This document shows positions 26,366-34,219 of a DNA stretch of 64,000 bases, piece by piece (positions within the stretch are counted from its first letter, which is position 1; each line of letters begins with the position of its first letter). The DNA is from ZC4RG20 sp963702105 (lineage in GTDB: Bacteria; Pseudomonadota; Gammaproteobacteria; Steroidobacterales; Rariloculaceae). The stretch covers positions 3,844,001 to 3,908,000 of the forward strand of contig OY969712.1 of NCBI GenBank assembly GCA_963702105.1, read 5' to 3'. The translations under genes were made by a program, and so were the position numbers. The notes below the pieces were generated by a model, which saw nothing but the letters and a program-made list of their open reading frames with translations, ran no database searches and was not told where the DNA came from.

Positions 26366-27490
26366 TCAGCCGCCGCCCGCCGCCCTCCGCAAGCTCGCCG
26401 CGACGCGCTCGGCGGTCCGGCCGTCCCACAGATCGATGTGCGTCTGCACGACTCCTCGTTCCAGCGCCTCGTCAACGTACCGCACGAGCTCGCCGGGCTT
26501 GACGAGCCGATTCGTCCCAGCCGTGAGAGTAACCGGCCGCTCAGTGTTTTCGCGCAAAGTGAGACACGGAATGCCGAGGTAGCTGGTCTCTTCCTGCACG
26601 CCGCCGGAGTCGGTGATAGCGACGGCGCAGTCTACGACCAGCGTCATGAACCCGATGTACGGCAGCGGCTCCGAGAGCCGGATGTCCTTACACTCTGCGA
26701 ACCGGGCCTCGAGCCCGAATTCCTGAAGCCTGCGCCGGGTGCGAGGATGGACGGGGAAGACCAGCGGCAGCCGGCGCGCGATCGCCAGAAGCTGCTCGAC
26801 AATAAGTCCCAGCTGCTCCCGACTGTCCACGTTCGAAGGCCGGTGCAGCGTCACTACTCCGTATCCGCGCCGCTTCAAGCCTTGGCGCCCCGCCCCGCTC
26901 GGCGCACGAATCTTCGGCGCGAGCAGCTCGAACGAGTCGATCATGATGTTGCCCACGCGCTCGATGCGCTCCGGCGCCACGCCGGCCGCGAGCAGATGCT
27001 CGTCGGCGTCCGGCGACGGCGTCCACAACAGGTCGGCCACCGAGTCGGTGACGATACGGTTGATCTCCTCCGGCATCGTGCGGTCGCCGCTCCGCAGGCC
27101 CGCCTCGAGGTGCGCGACGGGTATCAGCGATTTGGCTCCGACGAGCGCGGCGGCCATGGTCGAGTTCACGTCGCCGACGACGACGATCCAGTCCGGCCGC
27201 GCCTTCGAGCACACCTTTTCGTATTCGATCATCACGCGACCGGTCTGCTCCGCGTGCGTGCCGCTGCCGACTCCGAGGTGCACGTGCGGCGGGGGCAGCT
27301 GCAGCTCTTCGAAGAAAGCATCGGACATGTTGACGTCGTAGTGCTGACCCGTATGCACGATGCGCGGCGAACACCAGGACTGCTTCGCGAGCTCGTGATA
27401 GAGCGGCGCGATCTTCATGAAGTTGGGCCTCGCGGCCGCAATGAGATCTATATTCTTCACGGATGCCGAAGCGCTTGGCTTAACGCGCAC
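26366..27490 (-). CDS. wecB: UDP-N-acetylglucosamine 2-epimerase (WecB-like, non-hydrolysing)
   Basis: This 374-aa cytoplasmic epimerase makes UDP-ManNAc from UDP-GlcNAc. Conserved residues are visible: RPNFMKIAPL and HTGQHYD at the N-terminus, the Asp in VVGDVNSTMA, the Glu pair in HLEAGLRSGDRTMPEEINR, the His in TLHRPSNVD and the UDP-binding ITDSGGVQEE near the C-terminus. Translation starts at a GTG (27490) overlapping the end of the upstream sugar transferase by 11 bp. Together with the WecG-like protein at 38565 and the WecA-like transferase at 36784 it suggests a ManNAc(-acid)-GlcNAc lipid intermediate, but the ManNAc dehydrogenase WecC is not seen here. Confidence 0.93.
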   Translation of the reverse strand: MRVKPSASASVKNIDLIAAARPNFMKIAPLYHELAKQSWCSPRIVHTGQHYDVNMSDAFFEELQLPPPHVHLGVGSGTHAEQTGRVMIEYEKVCSKARPDWIVVVGDVNSTMAAALVGAKSLIPVAHLEAGLRSGDRTMPEEINRIVTDSVADLLWTPSPDADEHLLAAGVAPERIERVGNIMIDSFELLAPKIRAPSGAGRQGLKRRGYGVVTLHRPSNVDSREQLGLIVEQLLAIARRLPLVFPVHPRTRRRLQEFGLEARFAECKDIRLSEPLPYIGFMTLVVDCAVAITDSGGVQEETSYLGIPCLTLRENTERPVTLTAGTNRLVKPGELVRYVDEALERGVVQTHIDLWDGRTAERVAASLRRAAGGG

Positions 27491-28871
27491 CTTTGCTCCA
27501 GAGCACGACCTCGAGCGTCTGCAGCACGATGATCAAATCGAAGAGGAGGCTCTGATGCTTGATGTAGTAAAGATCGAACTTGAGCTTCTCCAGTGCGTCC
27601 TCTTTCGAGGAACCGTAAGGGTAGCGCAACTGAGCCCAGCCCGTGAGGCCCGGCTTCACCGCGTGCCGCTCGGCATAATATGGGATCTTTTGCGACAAGT
27701 CTTCGACGAAGGAGGGCCGCTCCGGCCTCGGTCCGACGAAACTCATGTCACCGCGGATCACGTTGAACAGCTGCGGCAGCTCATCGAGCCGGAGCTTGCG
27801 GATCCAGCGTCCGACTCGCGTGACGCGCGGGTCGGCCTTGCTGGCCCACTGCGGTGCGCCTCGCGCCTCGGCCTCCTTGATCATGCTGCGGAATTTGTAG
27901 AGCACGAAGAGCTTGCCATTGAAGCCGACGCGCTCCTGTGCGTACAGCACGGGCCCGCCGTCCTCGAGCCAGATCGCGAGCGCGATCGCGGCCATGATCG
28001 GCAGCGAAGTCAGCCAGAGGGCGAGCGCGAGGGCGAGGTCCACGGCTCTCGAGACGAACCTGCCCCGAGCGCAGTCGGTGAAGCCCTCCGAGAAAATCAG
28101 CCAGGAGGGATTGACGAGATCGACGCTGACCTTGCCCGTCTCGTGCTCGAGAAATGCGAGCAGGTCGGTGACGGCGATGCCCGCGAATTTGCATTCGAGC
28201 AACTCTCGGGCCGGAAAGCTGTTGCGCCGGTCGTCCATGGCGACGACGATCTCGCTGATCTCGCGCCCCTGGGCGAACTCGAGCAGCGACTCCGCCCTTT
28301 CGACCACACGCTCGTCGTTCAGCACGTCGCGGTCACCGGGCACGGCCACGAAGGCGGTGATCCGAAAGCCGCGCTGATCGGCGCGGCGGCGCAGCTTCAG
28401 TAATTCCGCGGCGCGCCGGCCCGCGCCGTATACCAGCACGTTACGCCGGAACGTCTCCCTATCGAGCAGATTCAGAAAGCCGGCCCGCGTCAAGGCGAGA
28501 AACACGAAGGAGAGCCCGAAGCTTACGGACCAGAGTTGCGCCTGGGCGGCCATGCGCGGAAACAGCGTCTGCGCGAGCCCGACGGCGACGGCGGCGATGC
28601 CGAAGCCGATCGCGAGTCTCAGCACGACGCCCTCCCAATTCAGCCGCTGCCTGGCTTGATACAGGCCCACGGTGGTCATGCCCAGCACCACGGAGAGCGC
28701 GAATATCGCGCCGGAGGGCATGAACAGGTTCCAGGCGCTGGCGTCGCGCGTATGGAGGGGGTGAAGCCCGACGACGATCCCGGACAACAGGAACGACAGG
28801 CCCGCGAAGCCGAACTCCACGAGTGCGAGCAGCAGGATCAATCTGGGAACGTGCTGACCGAGAACTCTCAT
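27480..28871 (-). CDS. EPS initiating sugar transferase, EpsB-type (TIGR03013-like), second copy
   Basis: This 463-aa paralogue of the enzyme at 24778-26166 has the same layout: N-terminal helices, nucleotide-fold middle domain (LVYGAGRRAAELLKLRRRAD), a helix near 275, and the catalytic domain with LYKFRSMIKEAEARGAP, RKLRLDELPQLFNVIRGDMS and KPGLTGWAQLRYPYG. The nearly shared motif ADQRGFR after the nucleotide fold shows close common ancestry. I chose the ATG at 28871 (MRVLGQHVPRL) because the paralogue starts at the equivalent point; an upstream in-frame start would add 31 residues without conservation. It overlaps wecB by 11 bp. Confidence 0.92.
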   Translation of the reverse strand: MRVLGQHVPRLILLLALVEFGFAGLSFLLSGIVVGLHPLHTRDASAWNLFMPSGAIFALSVVLGMTTVGLYQARQRLNWEGVVLRLAIGFGIAAVAVGLAQTLFPRMAAQAQLWSVSFGLSFVFLALTRAGFLNLLDRETFRRNVLVYGAGRRAAELLKLRRRADQRGFRITAFVAVPGDRDVLNDERVVERAESLLEFAQGREISEIVVAMDDRRNSFPARELLECKFAGIAVTDLLAFLEHETGKVSVDLVNPSWLIFSEGFTDCARGRFVSRAVDLALALALWLTSLPIMAAIALAIWLEDGGPVLYAQERVGFNGKLFVLYKFRSMIKEAEARGAPQWASKADPRVTRVGRWIRKLRLDELPQLFNVIRGDMSFVGPRPERPSFVEDLSQKIPYYAERHAVKPGLTGWAQLRYPYGSSKEDALEKLKFDLYYIKHQSLLFDLIIVLQTLEVVLWSKGAR

Positions 28872-29093
28872 TGCGCGGGACGGGAGCGGCTCCAACGCCA
28901 CGCACTGTAGATGAGACGGCACCTCGGAATCGTTGCGTCGATTCACGGAATTCAGGCCCGGCAACCGCCGATCCGCCGGCTTCAGGTACGGCGGATCGGC
29001 CGCGGGCGAACAGACACCTGCGTTTCGAGGGCGGCGTCTGCCGACACTGTCGGAAGGCCGCGCCCTCCGGGCAACTTAAGGAATCGGGGCAAC

Positions 29094-32060
29094 TTAAGGA
29101 ACTGACTTGCTCGCCGGATTCGAGAAGGCGCTTTCGATTCCGGTGGTATCGAACGCGCTCACGACGAAGTACCACGTGCCCGAGCCGAGACCCTCGATTA
29201 CGTAAGTCGTAAGGCCGGCGTTTGCTATGGTGGCGGAGTTGGAGTAGCTGCCGCGCTGCGTCCCCCAATAGATCTTGTAGCCGGCCAGGTTAGTCAGCGG
29301 TGAGCCGTCGGTCCGCTGCGTCGGGGCCTGCCAGCTGAGCGTAGCGCTGCCGTTCGCCATCGTCACGACGGAAACGCTGAACGCCGCCAACGTCGCCGTG
29401 GCGCTGCCGTCCGAGACCGATATTCGAATGTTGCCGTAGGTGCCCACGTCGGCCGCGCTCGGCGTGCCAGACAGCCGACCAGTGCTCGTGCTGAAGCTGG
29501 CCCACGCGGGCTTGCCCTGAATGCTGAATGCCAGCGCGTCTCCGTCGGGGTCGCTCGCGCTCGGCGTAAAGCTGTACGACGTTCCGGCCGTGACGCTTGT
29601 CGGCGGCGTGCCGGAGATCGTCGGCGGCCGATTCGTCGTGCCCGCCGCCGCCGTCGTCGTCACGCTCTTCGCCGCCGACTTGCCGGACTCGTTGTTTGCG
29701 TGGTCGTAGGCGGAGACCGTGTAGGTATACGTCGTCCCCGCCGCGAGCCCCGTGTCCGCGAAGCTCGTCGTGCTCGTCGTGCCGACCTGCACGTTGTTGC
29801 GGTAGACCTTGTAGCCCGCAAGGCCCGAGCCGCCGCTGTCCGTCGAGCCGTTCCAGCTCAGGGCGACCTGACTGGAGCTCTGCGCGCTGCCCGAGAGTCC
29901 CGTGGGCACGCTCGGCGGCGTGGCGTCCGTGCTGCCGGTGCCGCCGCTGCCGATAATCTCGATCGCGGAGACCTTCGGGTCCTCCACGACGTGCCCGAAG
30001 GAGACCGTGAGCACCCCGCCGGTCACGTTCGTCGGGAACGTCTTGACCGTCGCCGTGTTCGCCCCCACGTCGGCGTAGATATCGTAGTTCGTCAATACCC
30101 GGGCGCCGTCGATCGAGACGTTGAACACGCGCCCGCCCGTATGAAACGCGCCGCTGTAGATCTCGGCGAAGTGCAGATTGACCGTGTAGCCGCCGTTCGG
30201 AACGCTGAAGCTGTAGGTCAGCTCCGGCGAGGCGGACGCGTCCCAGCGCTCGGTCTTGTAGAGCGTCGGGTCCGAGGTGCCGGCGATGCCGCTCCCCGTC
30301 GAGGCCGCGCTCCCCGTGTTGTAGCCCGTGTCCGCCGACCACGTATGAGCAGCGCTGTCCGTGTAAGCCGGCCCGCCCGCGTTCACGCGGATCACCGTGC
30401 CCGTCGTGCCCGACGCCGCCGCCGTCGTCACGCTCTTCGCCGCCGACTTGCCCGACTCGTTGTTCGCATGGTCGTAGGCGGAGACCGTGTAGGTATACGT
30501 CGTCCCCGCCGCGAGCCCCGTGTCCGCGAAGCTCGTCGTGCTCGTCGTGCCGACCTGCACGTTGTTGCGGTAGACCTTGTAGCCTGCAAGGCCCGAGCCG
30601 CCGCTGTCCGTCGAGCCGTTCCAGCTCAGGGCGACCTGACTCGAGCTCTGCGCGCTGCCCGAGAGTCCCGTGGGCACGCTCGGCGGCGTGGCGTCCGTGC
30701 TGCCGGTGCCGCCGCTGCCGATAATCTCGATCGCGGAGACCTTCGGGTCCTCCACGACGTGCCCGAAGGAAACCGTGAGCACCCCGCCGGTCACGTTCGT
30801 CGTGAACGTCTTGACCGTCGCCGTGTTCGCCCCCACGTCGGCGTAGATATCGTAGTTCGTCAATACCCGGGCGCCGTCGATCGAGACGTTGAACACGCGC
30901 CCGCCCGTATGAAACGCGCCGCTGTAGATCTCGGCGAAGTGCAGATTGACCGTGTAGCCGCCGTTCGGAACGCTGAAGCTGTAGGTCAGCTCCGGCGAGG
31001 CGGACGCGTCCCAGCGCTCGGTCTTGTAGAGCGTCGGGTCCGAGGTGCCGGCGATGCCGCTCCCCGTCGAGGCCGCGCTCCCCGTGTTGTAGCCCGTGTC
31101 CGCCGACCACGTATGAGCAGCGCTGTCCGTGTAAGCCGGCCCGCCCGCGTTCACGCGGATCACCGTGCCCGTCGTGCCCGACGCCGCCGCCGTCGTCACG
31201 CTCTTCGCCGCCGACTTGCCCGACTCGTTGTTCGCATGGTCGTAGGCGGAGACCGTGTAGGTATACGTCGTCCCCGCCGCGAGCCCCGTGTCCGCGAAGC
31301 TCGTCGTGCTCGTCGTGCCGACCTGCACGTTGTTGCGGTAGACCTTGTAGCCTGCAAGGCCCGAGCCGCCGCTGTCCGTCGAGCCGTTCCAGCTCAGGGC
31401 GACCTGACTCGAGCTCTGCGCGCTGCCCGAGAGTCCCGTGGGCACGCTCGGCGGCGTGGCGTCCGTGCTGCCGGTGCCGCCGCTGCCGATAATCTCGATC
31501 GCGGAGACCTTCGGGTCCTCCACGACGTGCCCGAAGGAAACCGTGAGCACCCCGCCGGTCACGTTCGTCGTGAACGTCTTGACCGTCGCCGTGTTCGCCC
31601 CCACGTCGGCGTAGATGTCGTAGTTCGTCAATACCCGGGCGCCGTCGATCGAGACGTTGAACACGCGCCCGCCCGTATGAAACGCGCCGCTGTAGATCTC
31701 GGCGAAGTGCAGATTGACCGTGTAGCCGCCGTTCGGAACGCTGAAGCTGTAGGTCAGCTCCGGCGAGGCGGACGCGTCCCAGCGCTCGGTCTTGTAGAGC
31801 GTCGGGTCCGAGGTGCCGGCGATGCCGCTCGTCGTCGAGGCCGCGCTCCCCGTGTTGTAGCCCGTGTCCGCCGACCACGTATGAGCAGCGCTGTCCGTGT
31901 AAGCCGGCCCGCCCGCATTGACCCGAATGACGGTTGCGGCCTCGGCGGCGTGCAGCGCGGGCAGGGCGAACAGCAGTAGGGCGAAGACGCGGCCCGCTGT
32001 GCGGGCGAGGGAGTGACGGGCGGCCCGGTCGGCCGTGCGATCGGTGGCGTTTGAGGTCAT
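29094..32060 (-). CDS. Large secreted protein: three malectin-FN3 repeats, one Ig-like domain, one FN3-like module
   Basis: This 988-aa protein starts with a signal peptide (VFALLLFALPALHAAEA, cleavage near residue 40). Three consecutive units of 256 aa follow, each a malectin-like carbohydrate-binding domain (IRVNAGGPAYTDS to AIEIIGSGG) plus an FN3 domain (ATPPSVPTGLSG to KSVTTAAA). They are almost identical in DNA. A He_PIG Ig-like domain and the same C-terminal FN3-like module as in the two Ig lipoproteins complete it. Malectin domains bind glucans in other systems, so this is probably an EPS-binding surface protein. No PEP-CTERM, autotransporter or T9SS tail is visible. Its leader resembles that of the gene at 39619. 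Confidence 0.9.
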   Translation of the reverse strand: MTSNATDRTADRAARHSLARTAGRVFALLLFALPALHAAEAATVIRVNAGGPAYTDSAAHTWSADTGYNTGSAASTTSGIAGTSDPTLYKTERWDASASPELTYSFSVPNGGYTVNLHFAEIYSGAFHTGGRVFNVSIDGARVLTNYDIYADVGANTATVKTFTTNVTGGVLTVSFGHVVEDPKVSAIEIIGSGGTGSTDATPPSVPTGLSGSAQSSSQVALSWNGSTDSGGSGLAGYKVYRNNVQVGTTSTTSFADTGLAAGTTYTYTVSAYDHANNESGKSAAKSVTTAAASGTTGTVIRVNAGGPAYTDSAAHTWSADTGYNTGSAASTGSGIAGTSDPTLYKTERWDASASPELTYSFSVPNGGYTVNLHFAEIYSGAFHTGGRVFNVSIDGARVLTNYDIYADVGANTATVKTFTTNVTGGVLTVSFGHVVEDPKVSAIEIIGSGGTGSTDATPPSVPTGLSGSAQSSSQVALSWNGSTDSGGSGLAGYKVYRNNVQVGTTSTTSFADTGLAAGTTYTYTVSAYDHANNESGKSAAKSVTTAAASGTTGTVIRVNAGGPAYTDSAAHTWSADTGYNTGSAASTGSGIAGTSDPTLYKTERWDASASPELTYSFSVPNGGYTVNLHFAEIYSGAFHTGGRVFNVSIDGARVLTNYDIYADVGANTATVKTFPTNVTGGVLTVSFGHVVEDPKVSAIEIIGSGGTGSTDATPPSVPTGLSGSAQSSSQVALSWNGSTDSGGSGLAGYKVYRNNVQVGTTSTTSFADTGLAAGTTYTYTVSAYDHANNESGKSAAKSVTTTAAAGTTNRPPTISGTPPTSVTAGTSYSFTPSASDPDGDALAFSIQGKPAWASFSTSTGRLSGTPSAADVGTYGNIRISVSDGSATATLAAFSVSVVTMANGSATLSWQAPTQRTDGSPLTNLAGYKIYWGTQRGSYSNSATIANAGLTTYVIEGLGSGTWYFVVSAFDTTGIESAFSNPASKSVP
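29626..31929 (-). repeat. Three near-identical 768-bp tandem coding repeats
   Basis: The units are 31162-31929, 30394-31161 and 29626-30393. The boundary motif encoding IRVNAGG recurs at exact 768-bp steps (31909, 31141, 30373). Units differ at only a handful of positions, mostly silent, e.g. one Thr/Pro change in the third unit. Such identity points to very recent amplification or ongoing gene conversion, and repeat number may vary between strains. Confidence 0.93.
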
Positions 32061-32220
32061 TCGGCAAGGCCTCGCTGAAGGTCTAAAGTGGCCTCCCGCG
32101 CAATCGGCTCCGAAGCGCGTGGAAACGTGCTGTATGTCGTGCTGTACGTCGGCGAAGCGATTCGTCCTGAGCGGACCGTGGCACGGCGGGAAACCGGTAC
32201 CCGCCCGGTCTTCTTGAAGT
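32061..32220 (-). promoter_or_regulatory. Conserved 5' leader shared by the two malectin genes (copy 1)
   Basis: Read toward the gene, this segment contains GAATCGCTTCGCCG, ATACAGC, GATTGCGCGGGA, GCCACT and TCAGCGAGGCCTTGCCG immediately before the ATG. The same blocks occur in the same order before the gene at 39619, with one 12-nt length difference. The homology also reaches the signal-peptide codons. It is a candidate cis-acting RNA or simply a duplicated promoter region; I do not recognise a known riboswitch. Confidence 0.5.
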
Positions 32221-32300
32221 TATCGTCTCGGCCAATCCCCCCCACCGGCTCTGCGGCCGAGGACACGCCTCTCCCTCGCGAGCGGTGGACGCGGCTCCTA

Positions 32301-32316
32301 TCCAATCTTTGTGCCA
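32301..32316 (-). promoter_or_regulatory. Sigma54-like -24/-12 element upstream of the malectin gene
   Basis: The minus strand reads TGGCAC-AAAGA-TTGGA. The -24 box is perfect and preceded by TT (TTGGCAC); the -12 box has TTG but G instead of C. It shares 13 of 16 positions or better with the element at 24381-24396. It lies 241 bp upstream of the ATG, leaving room for the conserved leader in the 5' UTR. Confidence 0.4.
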
Positions 32317-32635
32317 AATGTGACAAGTGCCCTGGACATGGGCCTTTCCGCGGACCGTGCCCTTCCCACGGACGGAAAGAGCGTCCCCAATCGCCAACAG
32401 TGCTTGCGGCGGATCGTGCTGCAGCCCGGAGAAACCTCGTCGCCGATCAAAGACAGGCTTTGCGCCGCGAGGTCACGTGCCGTACGAGCTCCGACCTCCA
32501 ACTCTCTGCGCCGTAAGCCTTTCTTGTTCTACCCTCGGGAACGGTCCCGAGTCGCAAATCGGCGACTCGAGTACAAGGGGAGCCTTTGCGCGTGGCGCGG
32601 CCGAACCGCCGGGCCCGCGGAGAACCCGAATTGGA

Positions 32636-34186
32636 TCAGGCGGAGCTGATCGAGCCGGGCGTGATCGGGGCGCCGACGAGCTCCCGCCCGAGCCTCACGC
32701 CCAGCGCGACGACGGTCAGCGTCGGATTCGCAAACCCCGCACTCGGAAATACGGACGCGCCGGCCACATAGAGGTTCTCGCGCCCGAAGACGCGCCCCTC
32801 CGCGTCCACGACCCCGGCGATCGGCGACTTCGCCATCCGCGTCGTGCCGGCATGATGGTGCGCGCTGAGATCGGGCCTGCGCCCCGCGACGACTTGGAGC
32901 CGCCCGAGCCGGCTGCCGATGAAGGCCTCGGCGAGCAACCCGCGCAGCCGCTCGAGCCCCGCCTGCTCCTCGTCGCTCCACTCGAGCACGAGCCGCGGCA
33001 GCGGGTTGCCGAGCCGATCGCGCCGGCGCCCGAGCTCGACGCGATTCGAAGCCCGCGGCCGCTGCTCGATGTTGACGACGAGGTCGAACGCCTCGAAGAC
33101 CCGCTCGGGCGAAGGCACACGGGACCACCCGTAGCGAGCAGGCGACGCCGCACGCTCGAAGCGCCCTCGCAGCGCCCCGAGCACCGCCCGGACCCGCCCT
33201 CGCCGCTCCCGCCCCCCCCGCCGCGGCACGAGCGTCACGGCCGCCCCGGGCAACCGCAGCCTCTCGAGCGACTCGTCGGTTGCGGCGAGATGCCCGCCGA
33301 TCAAGTGGCCGCCCGCGCCGGCGTGCAGATCGTAGAACCCCGAGCGCGCGTAAAGCCCCGCGCTCAACGGCACGAGCACGAGCGAAAAGTCCCGCGCATG
33401 CTCCATGAACCCGCGCCCGAGCCACGCGCTCTCCTCGCCTTCGCCATCGAGCAGCAGCAGCCGCGCGTTCTCGATGGCCCCCGCCGCGAGCACGACGGCC
33501 CGTGCCCGCACGTGCTCCATCTGCCCGCTGCTCGAGACGGCCCGCACGCCCACGACCCGCCGCCCCTCGCGCATGAGCCCCACGGCCGTGACCGAGGAGG
33601 CCAGAACCGCCCCGCCGCTCTCCTCCCCCCGCACGCGGCCCAGCAGGTTCCCGAGCAGCCGCTCCGCGCTCCCGAACTGATAAACGCGACTCTCGAGCCC
33701 CGTCCCCTCGAGCGCCCAAGGCGCCCGCGCTTCGGTCCGCCAGTATTCCGCGCCGTACTCGAACGGCCCGAGGCCGCACAGCGCCTGCGCTTCGACGTAA
33801 TACGGCTCGAGCTCCCCCCGCCCGAACGGCCAGTCGCGCATGTCCCGCGCGCTCAAGGGCGTGTACTTGGCGCCGACCCGTCCCGCAACGTCGACGTTCC
33901 AGAGATTCGCGGTCCCGCCGACCCGCCGGTGCCGGGTACGCATGAGCCCGTCGTACGGCACGCCCTCGTGCTCGCCGTCGTTCAGCGCCTGCACCGATTC
34001 ATCGGCCGCGAAGGCGCCGCTCTCGAGCACGACGAACCGCCGCCCGGCCGCTGCGAGCTCCCCGGCCACGGCGAGCCCGGCCGGCCCCGCGCCGACGATG
34101 CAGACGTTGAACGTGCCTCGCAAATCCGCGCCGGCGCGCTTGCGCTTCCTACCGAACTCAGGAGAATGGCCCCGATTCAGGGCCAC
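32636..34186 (-). CDS. FAD-dependent GMC-family oxidoreductase
   Basis: This 516-aa flavoenzyme has the N-terminal dinucleotide-binding motif VCIVGAGPAGLAVAGEL near residues 27-43 and the GMC C-terminal signature NPTLTVVALGVRLGRELV. The conserved histidines of the active-site region are in SAHHHAGTTRMA. GMC enzymes oxidise alcohols or sugars; a sugar alcohol of the EPS or its precursors is possible, but the substrate is unknown. No signal peptide is evident. The start at 34186 leaves only 33 bp to the divergent phosphatase-like gene, so their promoters must overlap or the true start is slightly downstream. The gene is very GC-rich. Confidence 0.85.
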   Translation of the reverse strand: MALNRGHSPEFGRKRKRAGADLRGTFNVCIVGAGPAGLAVAGELAAAGRRFVVLESGAFAADESVQALNDGEHEGVPYDGLMRTRHRRVGGTANLWNVDVAGRVGAKYTPLSARDMRDWPFGRGELEPYYVEAQALCGLGPFEYGAEYWRTEARAPWALEGTGLESRVYQFGSAERLLGNLLGRVRGEESGGAVLASSVTAVGLMREGRRVVGVRAVSSSGQMEHVRARAVVLAAGAIENARLLLLDGEGEESAWLGRGFMEHARDFSLVLVPLSAGLYARSGFYDLHAGAGGHLIGGHLAATDESLERLRLPGAAVTLVPRRGGRERRGRVRAVLGALRGRFERAASPARYGWSRVPSPERVFEAFDLVVNIEQRPRASNRVELGRRRDRLGNPLPRLVLEWSDEEQAGLERLRGLLAEAFIGSRLGRLQVVAGRRPDLSAHHHAGTTRMAKSPIAGVVDAEGRVFGRENLYVAGASVFPSAGFANPTLTVVALGVRLGRELVGAPITPGSISSA

Positions 34187-34219
34187 GATAAGCGCCCGAC
34201 GAGGCGCCCTCGCAACGCC

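Larger units (their letters stand above)
32061..32635. other. Intergenic region: promoter and leader of the malectin gene, plus 3' region of the GMC gene
   Basis: 575 bp without a believable gene. The part next to 32060 (to about 32220) matches the leader of the second malectin gene and is described separately. A sigma54-like element is at 32301-32316. At 32534-32569 two overlapping inverted repeats (CTCGGGA/TCCCGAG and CGAGTCGC/GCGACTCG) share four bases and would exclude each other; they lie about 65 bp downstream of the GMC oxidoreductase stop and may act as terminator or attenuator, without a T-run. Confidence 0.5.

Noticed and set aside
29290..32067. Very long open frames antisense or shifted to the malectin gene (also on the plus strand 29700-31979)
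   Set aside because: They arise from high GC and the 768-bp repeats. Translation is Arg/His-rich with no domain or signal peptide, while the other frame gives clear malectin and FN3 domains.
32327..34219. Upstream in-frame extension of the phosphodiesterase gene by about 630 codons
   Set aside because: It lies antisense to the GMC oxidoreductase, is Pro/Arg-rich and shows no conservation; the family N-terminus begins at 34220.
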